Below, in pieces: positions 1 to 7,668 of a stretch of 64,000 bases of DNA. Position 1 is the first letter of the stretch. The number at the start of each line of letters is the position of its first letter. Origin of the DNA: JACDAE01 sp034438015 (GTDB lineage Bacteria > Chloroflexota > Ktedonobacteria > Ktedonobacterales > Ktedonobacteraceae); contig DAOTTD010000185.1 of assembly GCA_034438015.1 (NCBI GenBank), forward strand, positions 40,133 through 104,132. Reading direction: 5' to 3'. The notes under the pieces were generated by a model. The model was not told the origin of the DNA and ran no database searches. It was given only the letters and a program-made list of their open reading frames with translations. The translations under genes and the position numbers were made by a program.

Positions 1-1
1 G

Positions 2-76
2 GTTGCGGCCCTCGTTCCGCTTCCACCCTTACCAGGGCAAACGGGAACGGAATTTGAGCAGGCTCGTCTGTTTTGA
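2..76 (+). CDS. C-terminal tail of an unidentified upstream gene (partial)
   Basis: The frame is open from base 2 to a TGA at 74-76 and encodes a Pro-rich tail ending in EFEQARLF. Codon third positions look like those of the neighbouring genes, but the fragment is only 24 codons and cannot be assigned to a family. It may be chance. Confidence 0.3.
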   Translation, partial: VAALVPLPPLPGQTGTEFEQARLF

Positions 77-267
77 CAATTGATGGGGAATAATCAAGAG
101 CTTCTTTGCAGAAACGACGGAGGGAACAGCCATTGAGCAGGCATTGAGAGATATGTGCATTTTCTAGAGGTTCTTTTGACTTCTTACGCGCTACACTACT
201 GAAGTAGGAGCAAAATCCTCGAGGCCACAACAGCTTTTTCAGTATAGCGGCGGAAGAAAGTGCAGCG

Positions 268-1953
268 ATGAGTTCCATATCACACATCCAGCCAATCGAG
301 ACGGCGGTAGAGCCAACATGGCAGCGCTATCTTTTTGATAGTCTGTTCGCCATTGTGGGATCGTTGTTGATCACTGCAATTATCGCCCTATTGCACCTGT
401 ATCCACGCATTCCCAATATCTCAATTCTTTACCTGCTGATCGTCTTAGGATTGGCAAGCTCGCGCGGACGGTACGCGGCTATTGTAGCATCGATCATTGC
501 CTTTCTTTCCTTCGATTTCTTCCTGGTGCCGCCACTCTACGTGTTTACTGTTGCGCATGCGGAGGAGTGGATAGCACTCTTCGCTTTTCTGGTGACGGCC
601 TTATTAACGGGACAGATGGCATCAACGCTACGACTACAGGCGCAGGAGGCGCGCCGTCGCGAACGTGAGACGGGCATTCTCTACGAACTCGTGCGCACAA
701 CGAACAACGACGAGAGGCTTGAGCAGCAACTCAATACTATCGCCAATGCTATCGTGACGGTCTTTTCGTCGTGGGGGATACGCGAGTGCGATCTTCTCCT
801 GCCCGATTACTATGGGATACTGACCATGCAGGCCAGTGCGCCACGTTCTACACAACAGGTCGGGCTGCCAATTGACGAAAAGGAGATCGCGTTGCAGGTG
901 ATGAAGAGTGGGAAAGCCATCGGACTACACGATGTCGCCCTTGCTCCACAGCGACTGCCCGGTTTCTCGCCACGCATCATCATTCACAGTTCGACGGCTG
1001 GCTACGCTGCGCGTGTGCGCCTGCTGCCACTGAAAATAGGGCAGCAGGTTGTCGGCGTCCTGCGTCTACGCATCGAGGGCGGTCCATTTCACCCGGCAAC
1101 TGAGGAGTCGCTACTGGAAGAGCAGGAACGGGCTGATCCGCGCACAACCTTTTTCTGGACCTTTCTCGATCAGGCGACCTCGGTGATCGAGCGCGCACGC
1201 CTGCGCCGCGAGAGCATGCATGTCGAGGTACTCCAGCGTACCGATGCACTGCGTAAGGCGCTGCTCTCGTCAGTCTCGCACGATCTACGCACGCCGCTTT
1301 CGTCAATCAAGGCGGCGGCCAGTAGCCTGTTACAGCAGGATGTGCAGTGGAGCGAGGAGGAGCGGCACAGCTTCGCGCAGGCTATCGAGCGTGAAGCCGA
1401 TCGGCTGAACCGGCTGGTGGGGAATCTGCTCGATATGTCTCGCATCGAAGAGGGCGCACTGAAGCTTGAGAAGGACTGGTACGGGGTCGCCGACCTGATG
1501 CAAGATACGCTAGAACGGATGCAGCCTCTTTTGCAGCAGCGCGAGGTTCATACTCATATAGACAAGAACCTGCCGATGATCGAATTTGATTATGTGCAAA
1601 TGGACCAGGTATTCACCAACCTGATCGAGAACGCCGTCCGCTACACGCCAAAGGGGACACCAATCGATATAGCTGTGCAAAGAGAGGGAAAGCAGATCCT
1701 CGTCACTGTGGCTGATCGCGGTCCGGGCATTCCTGCCGTCGATCTTGAGCGCGTCTTCGACAAGTTCTACCGTGTGCAGCGGGATAAACATAACGGGAAC
1801 TACCCGACCGGAACGGGACTGGGGCTGGCCGTCTGCAAAGGCATTGTCGAAGCGCATGGCGGACGCATCTGGGCCAGTCCGCGCGATGGCGGTGGCGTCG
1901 TCTTCTCGGTCCTGCTGCCGATCAGCCAGACGGAGAAGCTCTCCGCTCAATAA
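268..1953 (+). CDS. KdpD-like membrane sensor histidine kinase (DUF4118-GAF-HisKA-HATPase)
   Basis: This 561-residue protein autophosphorylates on histidine in response to an unknown signal. Residues about 25-120 hold four closely packed hydrophobic helices typical of the KdpD-type DUF4118 domain. A GAF-like region covers about 140-300. The H-box reads SHDLRTPLSSIK, followed by an N-box (NLIENAVRYTP) and glycine boxes (ADRGPGIP, GTGLGLAVCKG). The N-terminal KdpD and USP domains of true KdpD are missing, so it is a KdpD C-terminal-half homologue and need not sense potassium. No kdpFABC or response regulator lies next to it in this window. The ATG at 268 follows GGAAG. Its end overlaps the convergent XRE-NUDIX gene by 7 bp. 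Confidence 0.88.
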   Translation: MSSISHIQPIETAVEPTWQRYLFDSLFAIVGSLLITAIIALLHLYPRIPNISILYLLIVLGLASSRGRYAAIVASIIAFLSFDFFLVPPLYVFTVAHAEEWIALFAFLVTALLTGQMASTLRLQAQEARRRERETGILYELVRTTNNDERLEQQLNTIANAIVTVFSSWGIRECDLLLPDYYGILTMQASAPRSTQQVGLPIDEKEIALQVMKSGKAIGLHDVALAPQRLPGFSPRIIIHSSTAGYAARVRLLPLKIGQQVVGVLRLRIEGGPFHPATEESLLEEQERADPRTTFFWTFLDQATSVIERARLRRESMHVEVLQRTDALRKALLSSVSHDLRTPLSSIKAAASSLLQQDVQWSEEERHSFAQAIEREADRLNRLVGNLLDMSRIEEGALKLEKDWYGVADLMQDTLERMQPLLQQREVHTHIDKNLPMIEFDYVQMDQVFTNLIENAVRYTPKGTPIDIAVQREGKQILVTVADRGPGIPAVDLERVFDKFYRVQRDKHNGNYPTGTGLGLAVCKGIVEAHGGRIWASPRDGGGVVFSVLLPISQTEKLSAQ

Positions 1954-3155
1954 GAAGAGAGAACCCTCTCAACCGACTCTCTTCCAAATTCATGGACAAG
2001 TGTATGATAAATCCCCATTAATGTACCTCCACCCCAAGGCCCATGAGAAAACACGAACTCACACACATCTTCTAGAGTAAAAGGAATAGCAAAAAGCTTT
2101 TTGTTTTCCATTTTATCTTTTACTCCTATTTGCCAGTTTTTCATAATTTCATGGGCAGTTTTTGGCGATTTCATTAACCCACGTAATCCGCACATATAAT
2201 ATTCTGTATCCAATCCAAAGCCAAGAAAAAGAATATCAGATACAGAAAAATCACTGTTTTCAATTAAGCCTAATTCTTCAAAAAGGCCACGACATGCACA
2301 ACGATAGACATCTGGTGCATCACTGATCGTGCTTCTATCCAATGGTCTGCTTAATCCTTCTTCAACTGATGTCATGAAATATCCAGGGCGTACCCCCAAA
2401 TTTCCTTCTCTCTGAGCAAATAAGATATATCCATCTACAGTAAGAAGAGATAAACCGATCCCGAAAGGGATGGGAAGAGAGGGAAAAAGAATTTCCCAAT
2501 CATATCCCAGGATATACTTTTCCCGAAAGATATTCTCCTTCAAACATCTATTCTTTGCTAAGATGGTAAAATAATCTGTGGGAAGAAACCACAAGTTCAA
2601 CTTCATGTGTTCATGGACGGGTTCTCTACTCAATTGGTAGTTGGCAAGATGGTAGATATCCCCATTCCATTGAAGCAGCTTCCCGTTTATCTCATTTTGT
2701 GCTTGTTCTTTCTCTATTCTTCCTCTCGTTTGTTCTATCTCTTCAATAAATCTTATTGGACGAGAATCATAGAAAGTACGAATGTTCTGCGGGGAATATG
2801 TTTCCGTTCCATTCCCATCAAGCACTATTAAAGTGGTTTCAAGTTTTCCAAAAGAAAAAAAACCATTACTCTCCAAAGCAGGGAGAGGTTTTTTATCATC
2901 TGTCATACGGTGTCTTAACCCCAATTTCCTTGGCATATCGATCTTCGCATCATACTGCGGTGCTAAATCGTGTATGTCGCAGCCAATGACCTGTGCAAGT
3001 TTGACGCGGTCTCTCCTTGGAATAACTTGCTCGCCAGCAATATAGTGACGCAACGTCCCTTCAGGAATGCCGGATTCACGAGCTGCTTCTCGCTGATTTA
3101 GTCCAGCGACCGCAAGCAACATCCTGAGCTTGTTCGGGTGTGGTGCTTCTTGCAT
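1947..3155 (-). CDS. XRE-type HTH regulator fused to a NUDIX-like domain
   Basis: The 402-residue protein begins with an XRE-type helix-turn-helix (about residues 8-65: LNQREAARESGIPEGTLRHYI). The C-terminal half (about 230-400) resembles a NUDIX fold, with a hydrophobic strand GLSLLTVDGYILFAQR and a Nudix-box end RGLFEELGL at 289-297. In that box the usual REUXEEXGU glutamate after Arg is Gly (G290), and the segment before it carries an insertion, so hydrolase activity is doubtful and ligand sensing is possible. The start ATG follows GGGAG. The gene is clearly AT-richer than the sensor kinase it converges with, which suggests recent acquisition. The ligand and regulon are unknown; autoregulation is likely (see operator repeats upstream). 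Confidence 0.75.
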   Translation of the reverse strand: MQEAPHPNKLRMLLAVAGLNQREAARESGIPEGTLRHYIAGEQVIPRRDRVKLAQVIGCDIHDLAPQYDAKIDMPRKLGLRHRMTDDKKPLPALESNGFFSFGKLETTLIVLDGNGTETYSPQNIRTFYDSRPIRFIEEIEQTRGRIEKEQAQNEINGKLLQWNGDIYHLANYQLSREPVHEHMKLNLWFLPTDYFTILAKNRCLKENIFREKYILGYDWEILFPSLPIPFGIGLSLLTVDGYILFAQREGNLGVRPGYFMTSVEEGLSRPLDRSTISDAPDVYRCACRGLFEELGLIENSDFSVSDILFLGFGLDTEYYMCGLRGLMKSPKTAHEIMKNWQIGVKDKMENKKLFAIPFTLEDVCEFVFSHGPWGGGTLMGIYHTLVHEFGRESVERVLSSY

Positions 3156-3183
3156 TGCACGCTCCCTTTCGGCAAAATCTGAG

Positions 3184-3245
3184 CGATTTTTGGTGACTGT
3201 GTGATGACATCTGGACGATTTATGATCACATTTGAATGATTTATG
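3184..3245. promoter_or_regulatory. Repeated operator-like motif upstream of the XRE-NUDIX gene
   Basis: Three related 9-mers lie in the 5' region of the gene: CGATTTTTG (3184-3192), CGATTTATG (3216-3224) and TGATTTATG (3237-3245). The last two start 21 bp apart, two helical turns, as expected for same-face binding of a regulator. Binding by the adjacent XRE protein is inference. Confidence 0.4.
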
Positions 3246-3309
3246 GGCAATTACTTGCCATTTTTTCCCTGCTCATTGGGTAGACTTCTGAGAGAAGCGA
3301 GAAGGCACT

Positions 3310-3615
3310 CTATCCCTCCTGACTCTGATGGTTGGTATGGTTGGTGTCTCCAACGTCTCCACGAGATGGAGGTTTACGAGGTCCTCTCGGTCCTGGCTTG
3401 CGCGGGGTAGCAAGGAATTTCTCTAGAGAGTCAGAATACACAAACCACTCGCGGCTGAGTTGAAAGCCCTCTAGAGTGCCCTTTCTGAGCAGTTGTGCGA
3501 GATAAATCCTCGTCAAGCCCGACCGCTCTGCGGCTTGCGGCGTTGTTAGGTACTCGCGGTTTGTATCAATGTTTTTGAGCATACGCACCTCATAGCGGCT
3601 TTCAAAAGATCCCAT
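3310..3615 (-). CDS. Small excisionase/MerR-like helix-turn-helix DNA-binding protein
   Basis: This 101-residue protein has one recognisable unit at about residues 20-68: a winged HTH of the excisionase/HTH_17 type (TTPQAAERSGLTRIYLAQLL, then LSREWFVYSDSLEKFL). The C-terminal 30 residues are basic, Pro/Gly-rich and probably disordered. It is transcribed away from the TnpB unit, and the shared intergenic region carries a consensus promoter and repeated TTCTCAG motifs, so it may be the repressor of that unit. It is not the catalytic domain of an IS607 TnpA: no serine recombinase part follows. Confidence 0.7.
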   Translation of the reverse strand: MGSFESRYEVRMLKNIDTNREYLTTPQAAERSGLTRIYLAQLLRKGTLEGFQLSREWFVYSDSLEKFLATPRKPGPRGPRKPPSRGDVGDTNHTNHQSQEG

Positions 3616-3643
3616 GAGAGAAGTGTAGCATAATTAACATCCC

Positions 3644-3700
3644 TTGACAAATCTTTTTTCTCAAGATACAATATTCTCAGGATAATTATTTTTCTGAGAA
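3644..3700 (+). promoter_or_regulatory. Sigma-70-type promoter with overlapping TTCTCAG operator repeats
   Basis: TTGACA (3644-3649) and TACAAT (3667-3672) are separated by 17 bp, a near-perfect promoter reading toward tnpB. TTCTCAAGATA (3658-3668) and TTCTCAGGATA (3674-3684) repeat 16 bp apart, and CTGAGAA (3694-3700) forms an inverted repeat with TTCTCAG (3674-3680). The repeats overlap the -10, the layout of a repressor operator. Confidence 0.65.
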
Positions 3701-3981
3701 ATCTAATGGAAAGGTGCTTATCGACTAACGGTCAGACGGCGACGGAGCGGCATATGGGTAGGCAGATGCCGGTTTGGCAGAAGGAAAGGCAGTAAGCATA
3801 GAGGTAGGTCGTCACCTCTGGCGGCTCCCTCATCCCTGGCACCTCGTCAGAGTGCTAGAGATGAGGGATGGACCCTCAAAAGTGAAATGAGTGAAAACAA
3901 GAACTCAATGAGGTGTGCGCCCCGCTCCAATGCTCTGGTCGGGATTGGAGCGGGACTAGCCTACAAGAAGGAGTCATCTTC
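3701..3981 (+). ncRNA. Structured leader or candidate small RNA upstream of the TnpB unit
   Basis: The region between the promoter and the first ATG is about 280 nt long and has no convincing ORF. It holds at least two strong stem-loops: 3826-3834 pairs with 3860-3868 (9 bp, with an inner GCAC/GTGC stem), and CCCGCTCCAAT (3921-3931) pairs perfectly with 3944-3954 (11 bp, 12-nt loop), ending 12 nt before the AAGGAG ribosome-binding site. It could be an attenuator, the left end of an IS605-type element, or an RNA partner. No known riboswitch class was recognised. Confidence 0.4.
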
Positions 3982-4374
3982 ATGCAGACTGATACTATTG
4001 TACCAACAAATGAAGTCATCGTAAAAAAGTTAGCGAAGGCGTTGTGTGATGAGGATGGTTACGCCAATGAATCCCACAGCACGTTCGATCAAATGCAGGT
4101 CACAACCGTTGTCCCTTTACTGTCCGCCTTGCTAGAAAATCCTGAGTTCCAGAGAGGATTGGCAATCGGGCACGAGTTCTTTGATGAGAGTTATGAGGAA
4201 GCCCCACTCACTGAAGACGAGATAATTAAGGAAGTGGAAGGAAACTTGAATCGTCGTATGGTTGAACAAGATAAAAAGATCGCTCGTGTAATGGGCGATG
4301 AGCCAACCTCCTACTTCTACAACCTTGGATTTGTGATGGGGACCATCGACAAAGGACTCACCTATACACGCTAG
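3982..4374 (+). CDS. Small acidic protein of unknown function, cotranscribed with tnpB
   Basis: I do not recognise this 130-residue protein. It is rich in Asp/Glu, has no membrane segment or signal peptide, and ends in an aromatic stretch (SYFYNLGFVMGTIDKG). I chose ATG 3982 over the GTG at 3913 because AAGGAG lies 8-9 nt upstream of it, and the upstream part is occupied by an 11-bp hairpin. The gene is 35 bp upstream of the TnpB gene in the same orientation, behind the same promoter, so the two are probably one operon. A role with TnpB (accessory factor, inhibitor) is inference; it may be an unrelated cargo gene. Confidence 0.65.
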   Translation: MQTDTIVPTNEVIVKKLAKALCDEDGYANESHSTFDQMQVTTVVPLLSALLENPEFQRGLAIGHEFFDESYEEAPLTEDEIIKEVEGNLNRRMVEQDKKIARVMGDEPTSYFYNLGFVMGTIDKGLTYTR

Positions 4375-4409
4375 CACGGCTTCAGGAGTGGCGAAAGGAG
4401 AGCGGCATC

Positions 4410-5702
4410 ATGCAACTGGTTGAACAGCACGTCATTGATCGCAACGATCCACGTTTTCCCGTGCTTGATGCCGCTGCCTTTGCGTCGAAGAATTTGTACA
4501 ATGCAGCGAACTACGAGTACCGACAAGCCTTCATTCACCAGGGGATTTATCTGAACTACAACGAGGTGCAGAAACGCATGCAGTCGAGTGACTCGTACAA
4601 AGCACTACCAGCCAAGGTCAGTCAACAAATCCCGATGGTACTTGACCGAAACTGGAAGGGCTTTCGAGAGGGGTTAGAAGCGTACTACGAAGACCCTTCT
4701 AAGTTTCTAGGGCGGCCCAAGTTGCCAAAGTACAAGCACAAGACGCAAGGTCGTAACATCCTGGTCTACACGATCCAGGCCATTAGCAAACGAGGCTTGA
4801 AACGTGGGCTCATTCAACCCTCGATGCTTCCGATTGAGGTGCAAACGAAGCAAAAGGATGTCGATCAAGTTCGGATCGTGCCGCGTTCGGGCTTCTACGT
4901 CGTGGAGGTGGTCTACGGGAAAGAGGTCAAACAGGCAGAAGTCAATCCTGCTTTTTACGCTGGTATAGACATTGGAATGAGTAATCTGGTTGCGCTCACC
5001 TCAAACAAGCCACATTTCAAGAGCATCCTTGTTAACGGGCGTCCAGTGAAGTCAGTCAACCAATTCTATAACAAGCGTAAGGCAGACCTACAGAGCAAGC
5101 TCGGTCACACCGGTACAACGAAGCGTATGGAGCGCATGACGAACAAGCGGAACAGGCGTATCGAACAGTATATGCACACTGCCAGCAAAAAGATTATTGA
5201 TCTGTTGGTAAAAGAGGGGATAGGCGTACTGTGCATCGGGAAGAATGACGCCTGGAAGCAAGAGGCAAACATGGGCAAGCGCACAAACCAGAACTTTGTT
5301 CAGATCCCTCACGCTCGTTTTATTGCGATGTTAACCTACAAGGCGGAACTGGTAGGCATTCGCGTCGAGATCACAGAAGAGTCCTACACGTCAAAGGCAT
5401 CACTCTTGGACCTGGACCCGTTACCGAAATGGGAGAAGGGCAAGAGCAATGAGAAGCACACCTTTAGCGGCAAGCGCGTGAAGCGTGGACTCTATCGCAC
5501 ATCCAGTGGACGCTACGTGAACGCCGACATTAACGGTGCTGGTAACACGATCAGAAAAGTAGCCCCTGATGCCTTCGGGTCGGAGGGGGTAGAGGATGGT
5601 AAAGCGGTGCTTGCATCGCTGGTAGTCCATCCGGTGAGGATTGTCGTTCCCCTCACGAAGCCGAAAAGCACACGTTTGGCGACGAAAGCAAGCGGTCAAT
5701 AG
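4410..5702 (+). CDS. tnpB: TnpB-family RNA-guided nuclease-like protein with rearranged RuvC site
   Basis: The 430-residue protein has the TnpB layout: an N-terminal wedge/REC-like region (about 1-175) and a split RuvC domain. RuvC-I is GIDIGMSNLVAL with Asp187, and RuvC-III is NADINGAGN with Asp373. The RuvC-II position, normally a VIEDL-type motif with Glu, reads LCIGKND (275-280) without Glu; Glu323/Glu324 in ITEESYTSKAS are candidates for a relocated catalytic residue. The protein has a single Cys (275), so the usual four-Cys zinc ribbon between RuvC-II and III is absent. This is one of the IGKN..WKQ TnpB lineages. No tnpA transposase is nearby, so the element is non-autonomous or domesticated. 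Its stop lies only 24 bp from the end of copZ. Confidence 0.88.
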   Translation: MQLVEQHVIDRNDPRFPVLDAAAFASKNLYNAANYEYRQAFIHQGIYLNYNEVQKRMQSSDSYKALPAKVSQQIPMVLDRNWKGFREGLEAYYEDPSKFLGRPKLPKYKHKTQGRNILVYTIQAISKRGLKRGLIQPSMLPIEVQTKQKDVDQVRIVPRSGFYVVEVVYGKEVKQAEVNPAFYAGIDIGMSNLVALTSNKPHFKSILVNGRPVKSVNQFYNKRKADLQSKLGHTGTTKRMERMTNKRNRRIEQYMHTASKKIIDLLVKEGIGVLCIGKNDAWKQEANMGKRTNQNFVQIPHARFIAMLTYKAELVGIRVEITEESYTSKASLLDLDPLPKWEKGKSNEKHTFSGKRVKRGLYRTSSGRYVNADINGAGNTIRKVAPDAFGSEGVEDGKAVLASLVVHPVRIVVPLTKPKSTRLATKASGQ

Positions 5703-5726
5703 AACGCGAGATTTCGCTACCCAACG
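5703..5726 (+). other. Probable right end of the TnpB element, abutting copZ
   Basis: Only 24 bp separate the tnpB stop from the copZ stop. A small stem, GCGA (5706-5709) with TCGC (5714-5717), recalls the subterminal hairpin at IS200/IS605 right ends, where the guide-RNA scaffold of TnpB also ends. If so, the guide would read from here into the 3' end of copZ. The exact boundary cannot be fixed by eye. Confidence 0.3.
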
Positions 5727-5948
5727 CTATAGTTTTTTGGAACTATAACCAGCATCATCCAGGGTCGTCTCGATCAGTTGCAGCGAGACCTGATCGGGAT
5801 GATAACGCAGATGGACCGTCTTTGTGGGAATGTCGGTATTGACTTTTTCCACGCCGGGGAGCGCGCCGAGCGAGGTGTCGATCGTCTTGACGCAGTGCTC
5901 ACAACTCACATCGGGAACGGATAGCGTGATCTCCTGTACCTCTGCCAT
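5727..5948 (-). CDS. copZ: CopZ-type copper chaperone (heavy-metal-associated domain)
   Basis: The 73-residue protein is a single HMA domain of ferredoxin-like fold. It carries the Cu(I)-binding CxxC motif in VSCEHCVK (Cys15 and Cys18) and the typical later segment GVEKVNTD. It shuttles cytoplasmic Cu(I), normally to a CopA P-type ATPase. It lies 43 bp downstream of csoR in the same orientation, so both are probably one transcript under copper control. No copA follows, as usually expected: the next sequence is the TnpB element, which may have separated them. Confidence 0.9.
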   Translation of the reverse strand: MAEVQEITLSVPDVSCEHCVKTIDTSLGALPGVEKVNTDIPTKTVHLRYHPDQVSLQLIETTLDDAGYSSKKL

Positions 5949-5991
5949 CGTAAAATCCTTTCAACAGCCGCAGTGGGCTAGATACTCTTTT

Positions 5992-6261
5992 TTAGCGATT
6001 TCCTGCAATATTGTAGAGCTGGACCAGTTCCTGGATAACCTCGCCTTCGCGGTCGCCCTTGATCCCTTCGGGCACGCAGGTCTGCAGGTGTCCCTCTAAC
6101 ACGATGCTTTCCAGCTTCTCCAGGGCTTTACGCACGGCGTATGTCTGGCGCAGTACATCGACGCAGTATTTATCCTCCTCCACCATTTTACGGATGCCAG
6201 CGACGTGGCCCTCGATATAAGAGAGTCTCTTCAAGACATCTCGACGACGTTCATCTTGCAT
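5992..6261 (-). CDS. csoR: CsoR-family copper-sensing repressor
   Basis: This all-helical DUF156 repressor (89 residues from the ATG) shows the Cu(I) ligand set of CsoR: Cys in KYCVDVLRQ, and His/Cys in EGHLQTCV. This distinguishes it from nickel (RcnR/InrS) and formaldehyde (FrmR) relatives. Copper binding releases it from DNA. A GTG at 6273 would add four residues, but the ATG at 6261 is better spaced from GGAGAAAGG. It is divergent from the beta-propeller gene and upstream of copZ. A G-tract dyad lies inside its own promoter, which supports autorepression. Confidence 0.9.
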   Translation of the reverse strand: MQDERRRDVLKRLSYIEGHVAGIRKMVEEDKYCVDVLRQTYAVRKALEKLESIVLEGHLQTCVPEGIKGDREGEVIQELVQLYNIAGNR

Positions 6262-6325
6262 AGTACCCGACACCTTTCTCCATTGAATACGACTGCGATT
6301 CCCAAAAAGAAGCTTTCTACACGGT

Positions 6326-6355
6326 ACTATACCATACCCCCTGGGATGGGGTCAA
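6326..6355 (-). promoter_or_regulatory. csoR-copZ promoter with CsoR operator in the spacer
   Basis: On the minus strand, -35 TTGACC (6355-6350) and -10 TATAGT (6331-6326) are 18 bp apart. The spacer holds a C/G-tract dyad, ACCCC (6336-6340) and GGGGT (6348-6352), the pattern of CsoR operators. Occupancy would block RNA polymerase directly. Confidence 0.7.
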
Positions 6356-6384
6356 GAGCGTTTGACCTTAAGGGTTTTGTACGA

Positions 6385-6412
6385 TTGACACGCCGGATTA
6401 GAGTTCTAATAG
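6385..6412 (+). promoter_or_regulatory. Promoter of the 6458 gene
   Basis: TTGACA (6385-6390) and TAATAG (6407-6412) are 16 bp apart and read toward the beta-propeller gene. The start is 45 bp downstream. The CsoR dyad lies 33 bp upstream of this -35, so shared copper control is possible but not shown. Confidence 0.5.
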
Positions 6413-6457
6413 AGGCACTATTTCACTTTTCTATTTAGAAGGGCCAGTGAGAGACAT

Positions 6458-7573
6458 ATGGCATCGACGCAACCAACATCGCCGATTGCGGACGAGCAGG
6501 GGCAGGCGGGGCCGAAGAAGAGACGGCGTCTGCTTATTATATTTTTGGCATTCGTAGTTGTCGTTCTCCTCGTCGGCTGGCAGGTAGTGAGTACGCGCGG
6601 CAACAACACAGATCCAAAGGTAGCGGGTCGCCCGTTGTCCAATCCACAGACGCATCTGCACACGGTAGCGGTAGGAGATAGGCCGGGCACGCTCTACCTC
6701 GGCACGCACTACGGCATCTTCACCAGTACCGATGATGGGCGCACGTGGCCACAGGCACGCGGCGTGCTAAATACGCTCATGGTAACGACCATCGCTACCA
6801 GTCCTGGGGATGCTAATATGCTGGCGCTCATTGGTATCCCCAGCGTCACGGGAGGAGCGGCTGCCGGCACCTATTTTAGCCAGAACGGAGGCGCGAGCTG
6901 GACGTTGCGCAATCCGCCCAACCTCTCGCAGGCGGCGTACCCTTACACAATAGTGGCAAGCAAGGCCAACGATCAGCATTTTTACGTCTACTACCTGTAC
7001 GCGGGCTGGTTCGAGACGCGGGACATGGGACAACACTGGCACCCCTTCGCCCAGGGTAATCTGACGGCTATGCAGACACCTTCTCTGCTCACATTCGCCA
7101 ACAGTCCGAATCACCTGCTACTGGGCGGAGATCAGGGGCTTTTCGAGAGCAAGGATGACGGGCAAACCTGGCACACGCTTGCCGCCGTGCAGGGCGACGT
7201 CTATAGCCTGGTGTCCTCAAAGACATCGCCTGCGACCATCTTTTGCGCAACCGACCAGGGGCTGTACACATGGCAGGACGGAGCGACACTGATCCGGCAG
7301 TTGCCCGGCACAACCATCTTCTCACGGCTGGCTGTCGACGCAACGGGCAAGATCCTCTACGGACTCGCGGCGCGCAACCTCTGGTACTCACAGGATGGAG
7401 GAGTCACGTGGGCAGAACGCAAACAGTTCCAGAGGGGAGACTTTACCGCGATGCTCCTCGATCCTCAACAGGCAAGCAGGCTCTACATAGGCTTCTTTCT
7501 CCCGGCGCAGGTAGTCTACACCTCCGATAGTGGCAAGAGCTGGCATGTTCTAACAGACAGCACAACACCTTAA
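6458..7573 (+). CDS. Membrane-anchored BNR/Asp-box beta-propeller protein
   Basis: A basic N-terminus (KKRRR) is followed by one hydrophobic segment at about residues 25-45, so the rest is probably extracellular. The outer part has at least six Asp-box repeats of the form S-x-D-x-G-x-x-W: STDDGRTW, SQNGGASW, TRDMGQHW, SKDDGQTW, SQDGGVTW and SDSGKSW. This is the sialidase/YCF48/VPS10-like propeller type. Sialidase active-site arginines are not evident, so a binding or assembly role is more likely than glycosidase activity. It heads a plus-strand run with copC and a YtkA-like gene beside csoR-copZ, which suggests a role in the extracytoplasmic copper response; this is inference. Confidence 0.8.
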   Translation: MASTQPTSPIADEQGQAGPKKRRRLLIIFLAFVVVVLLVGWQVVSTRGNNTDPKVAGRPLSNPQTHLHTVAVGDRPGTLYLGTHYGIFTSTDDGRTWPQARGVLNTLMVTTIATSPGDANMLALIGIPSVTGGAAAGTYFSQNGGASWTLRNPPNLSQAAYPYTIVASKANDQHFYVYYLYAGWFETRDMGQHWHPFAQGNLTAMQTPSLLTFANSPNHLLLGGDQGLFESKDDGQTWHTLAAVQGDVYSLVSSKTSPATIFCATDQGLYTWQDGATLIRQLPGTTIFSRLAVDATGKILYGLAARNLWYSQDGGVTWAERKQFQRGDFTAMLLDPQQASRLYIGFFLPAQVVYTSDSGKSWHVLTDSTTP

Positions 7574-7668
7574 GGCGGAAAAATAGGGATTCATCCTAAT
7601 AGACACCCAGCGGAACGAGGGATAAGCTACGACGTGTATTCATTCATAGGTGTATTCAGGACAACTAT

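Noticed and set aside
268..1953. True KdpD potassium sensor
   Set aside because: The N-terminal KdpD and USP domains are absent and no kdpABC or kdpE gene is in the window.
3310..3615. IS607-type TnpA for the TnpB element
   Set aside because: Only a MerR/excisionase-like HTH is present; no serine recombinase domain follows, and it points away from tnpB.
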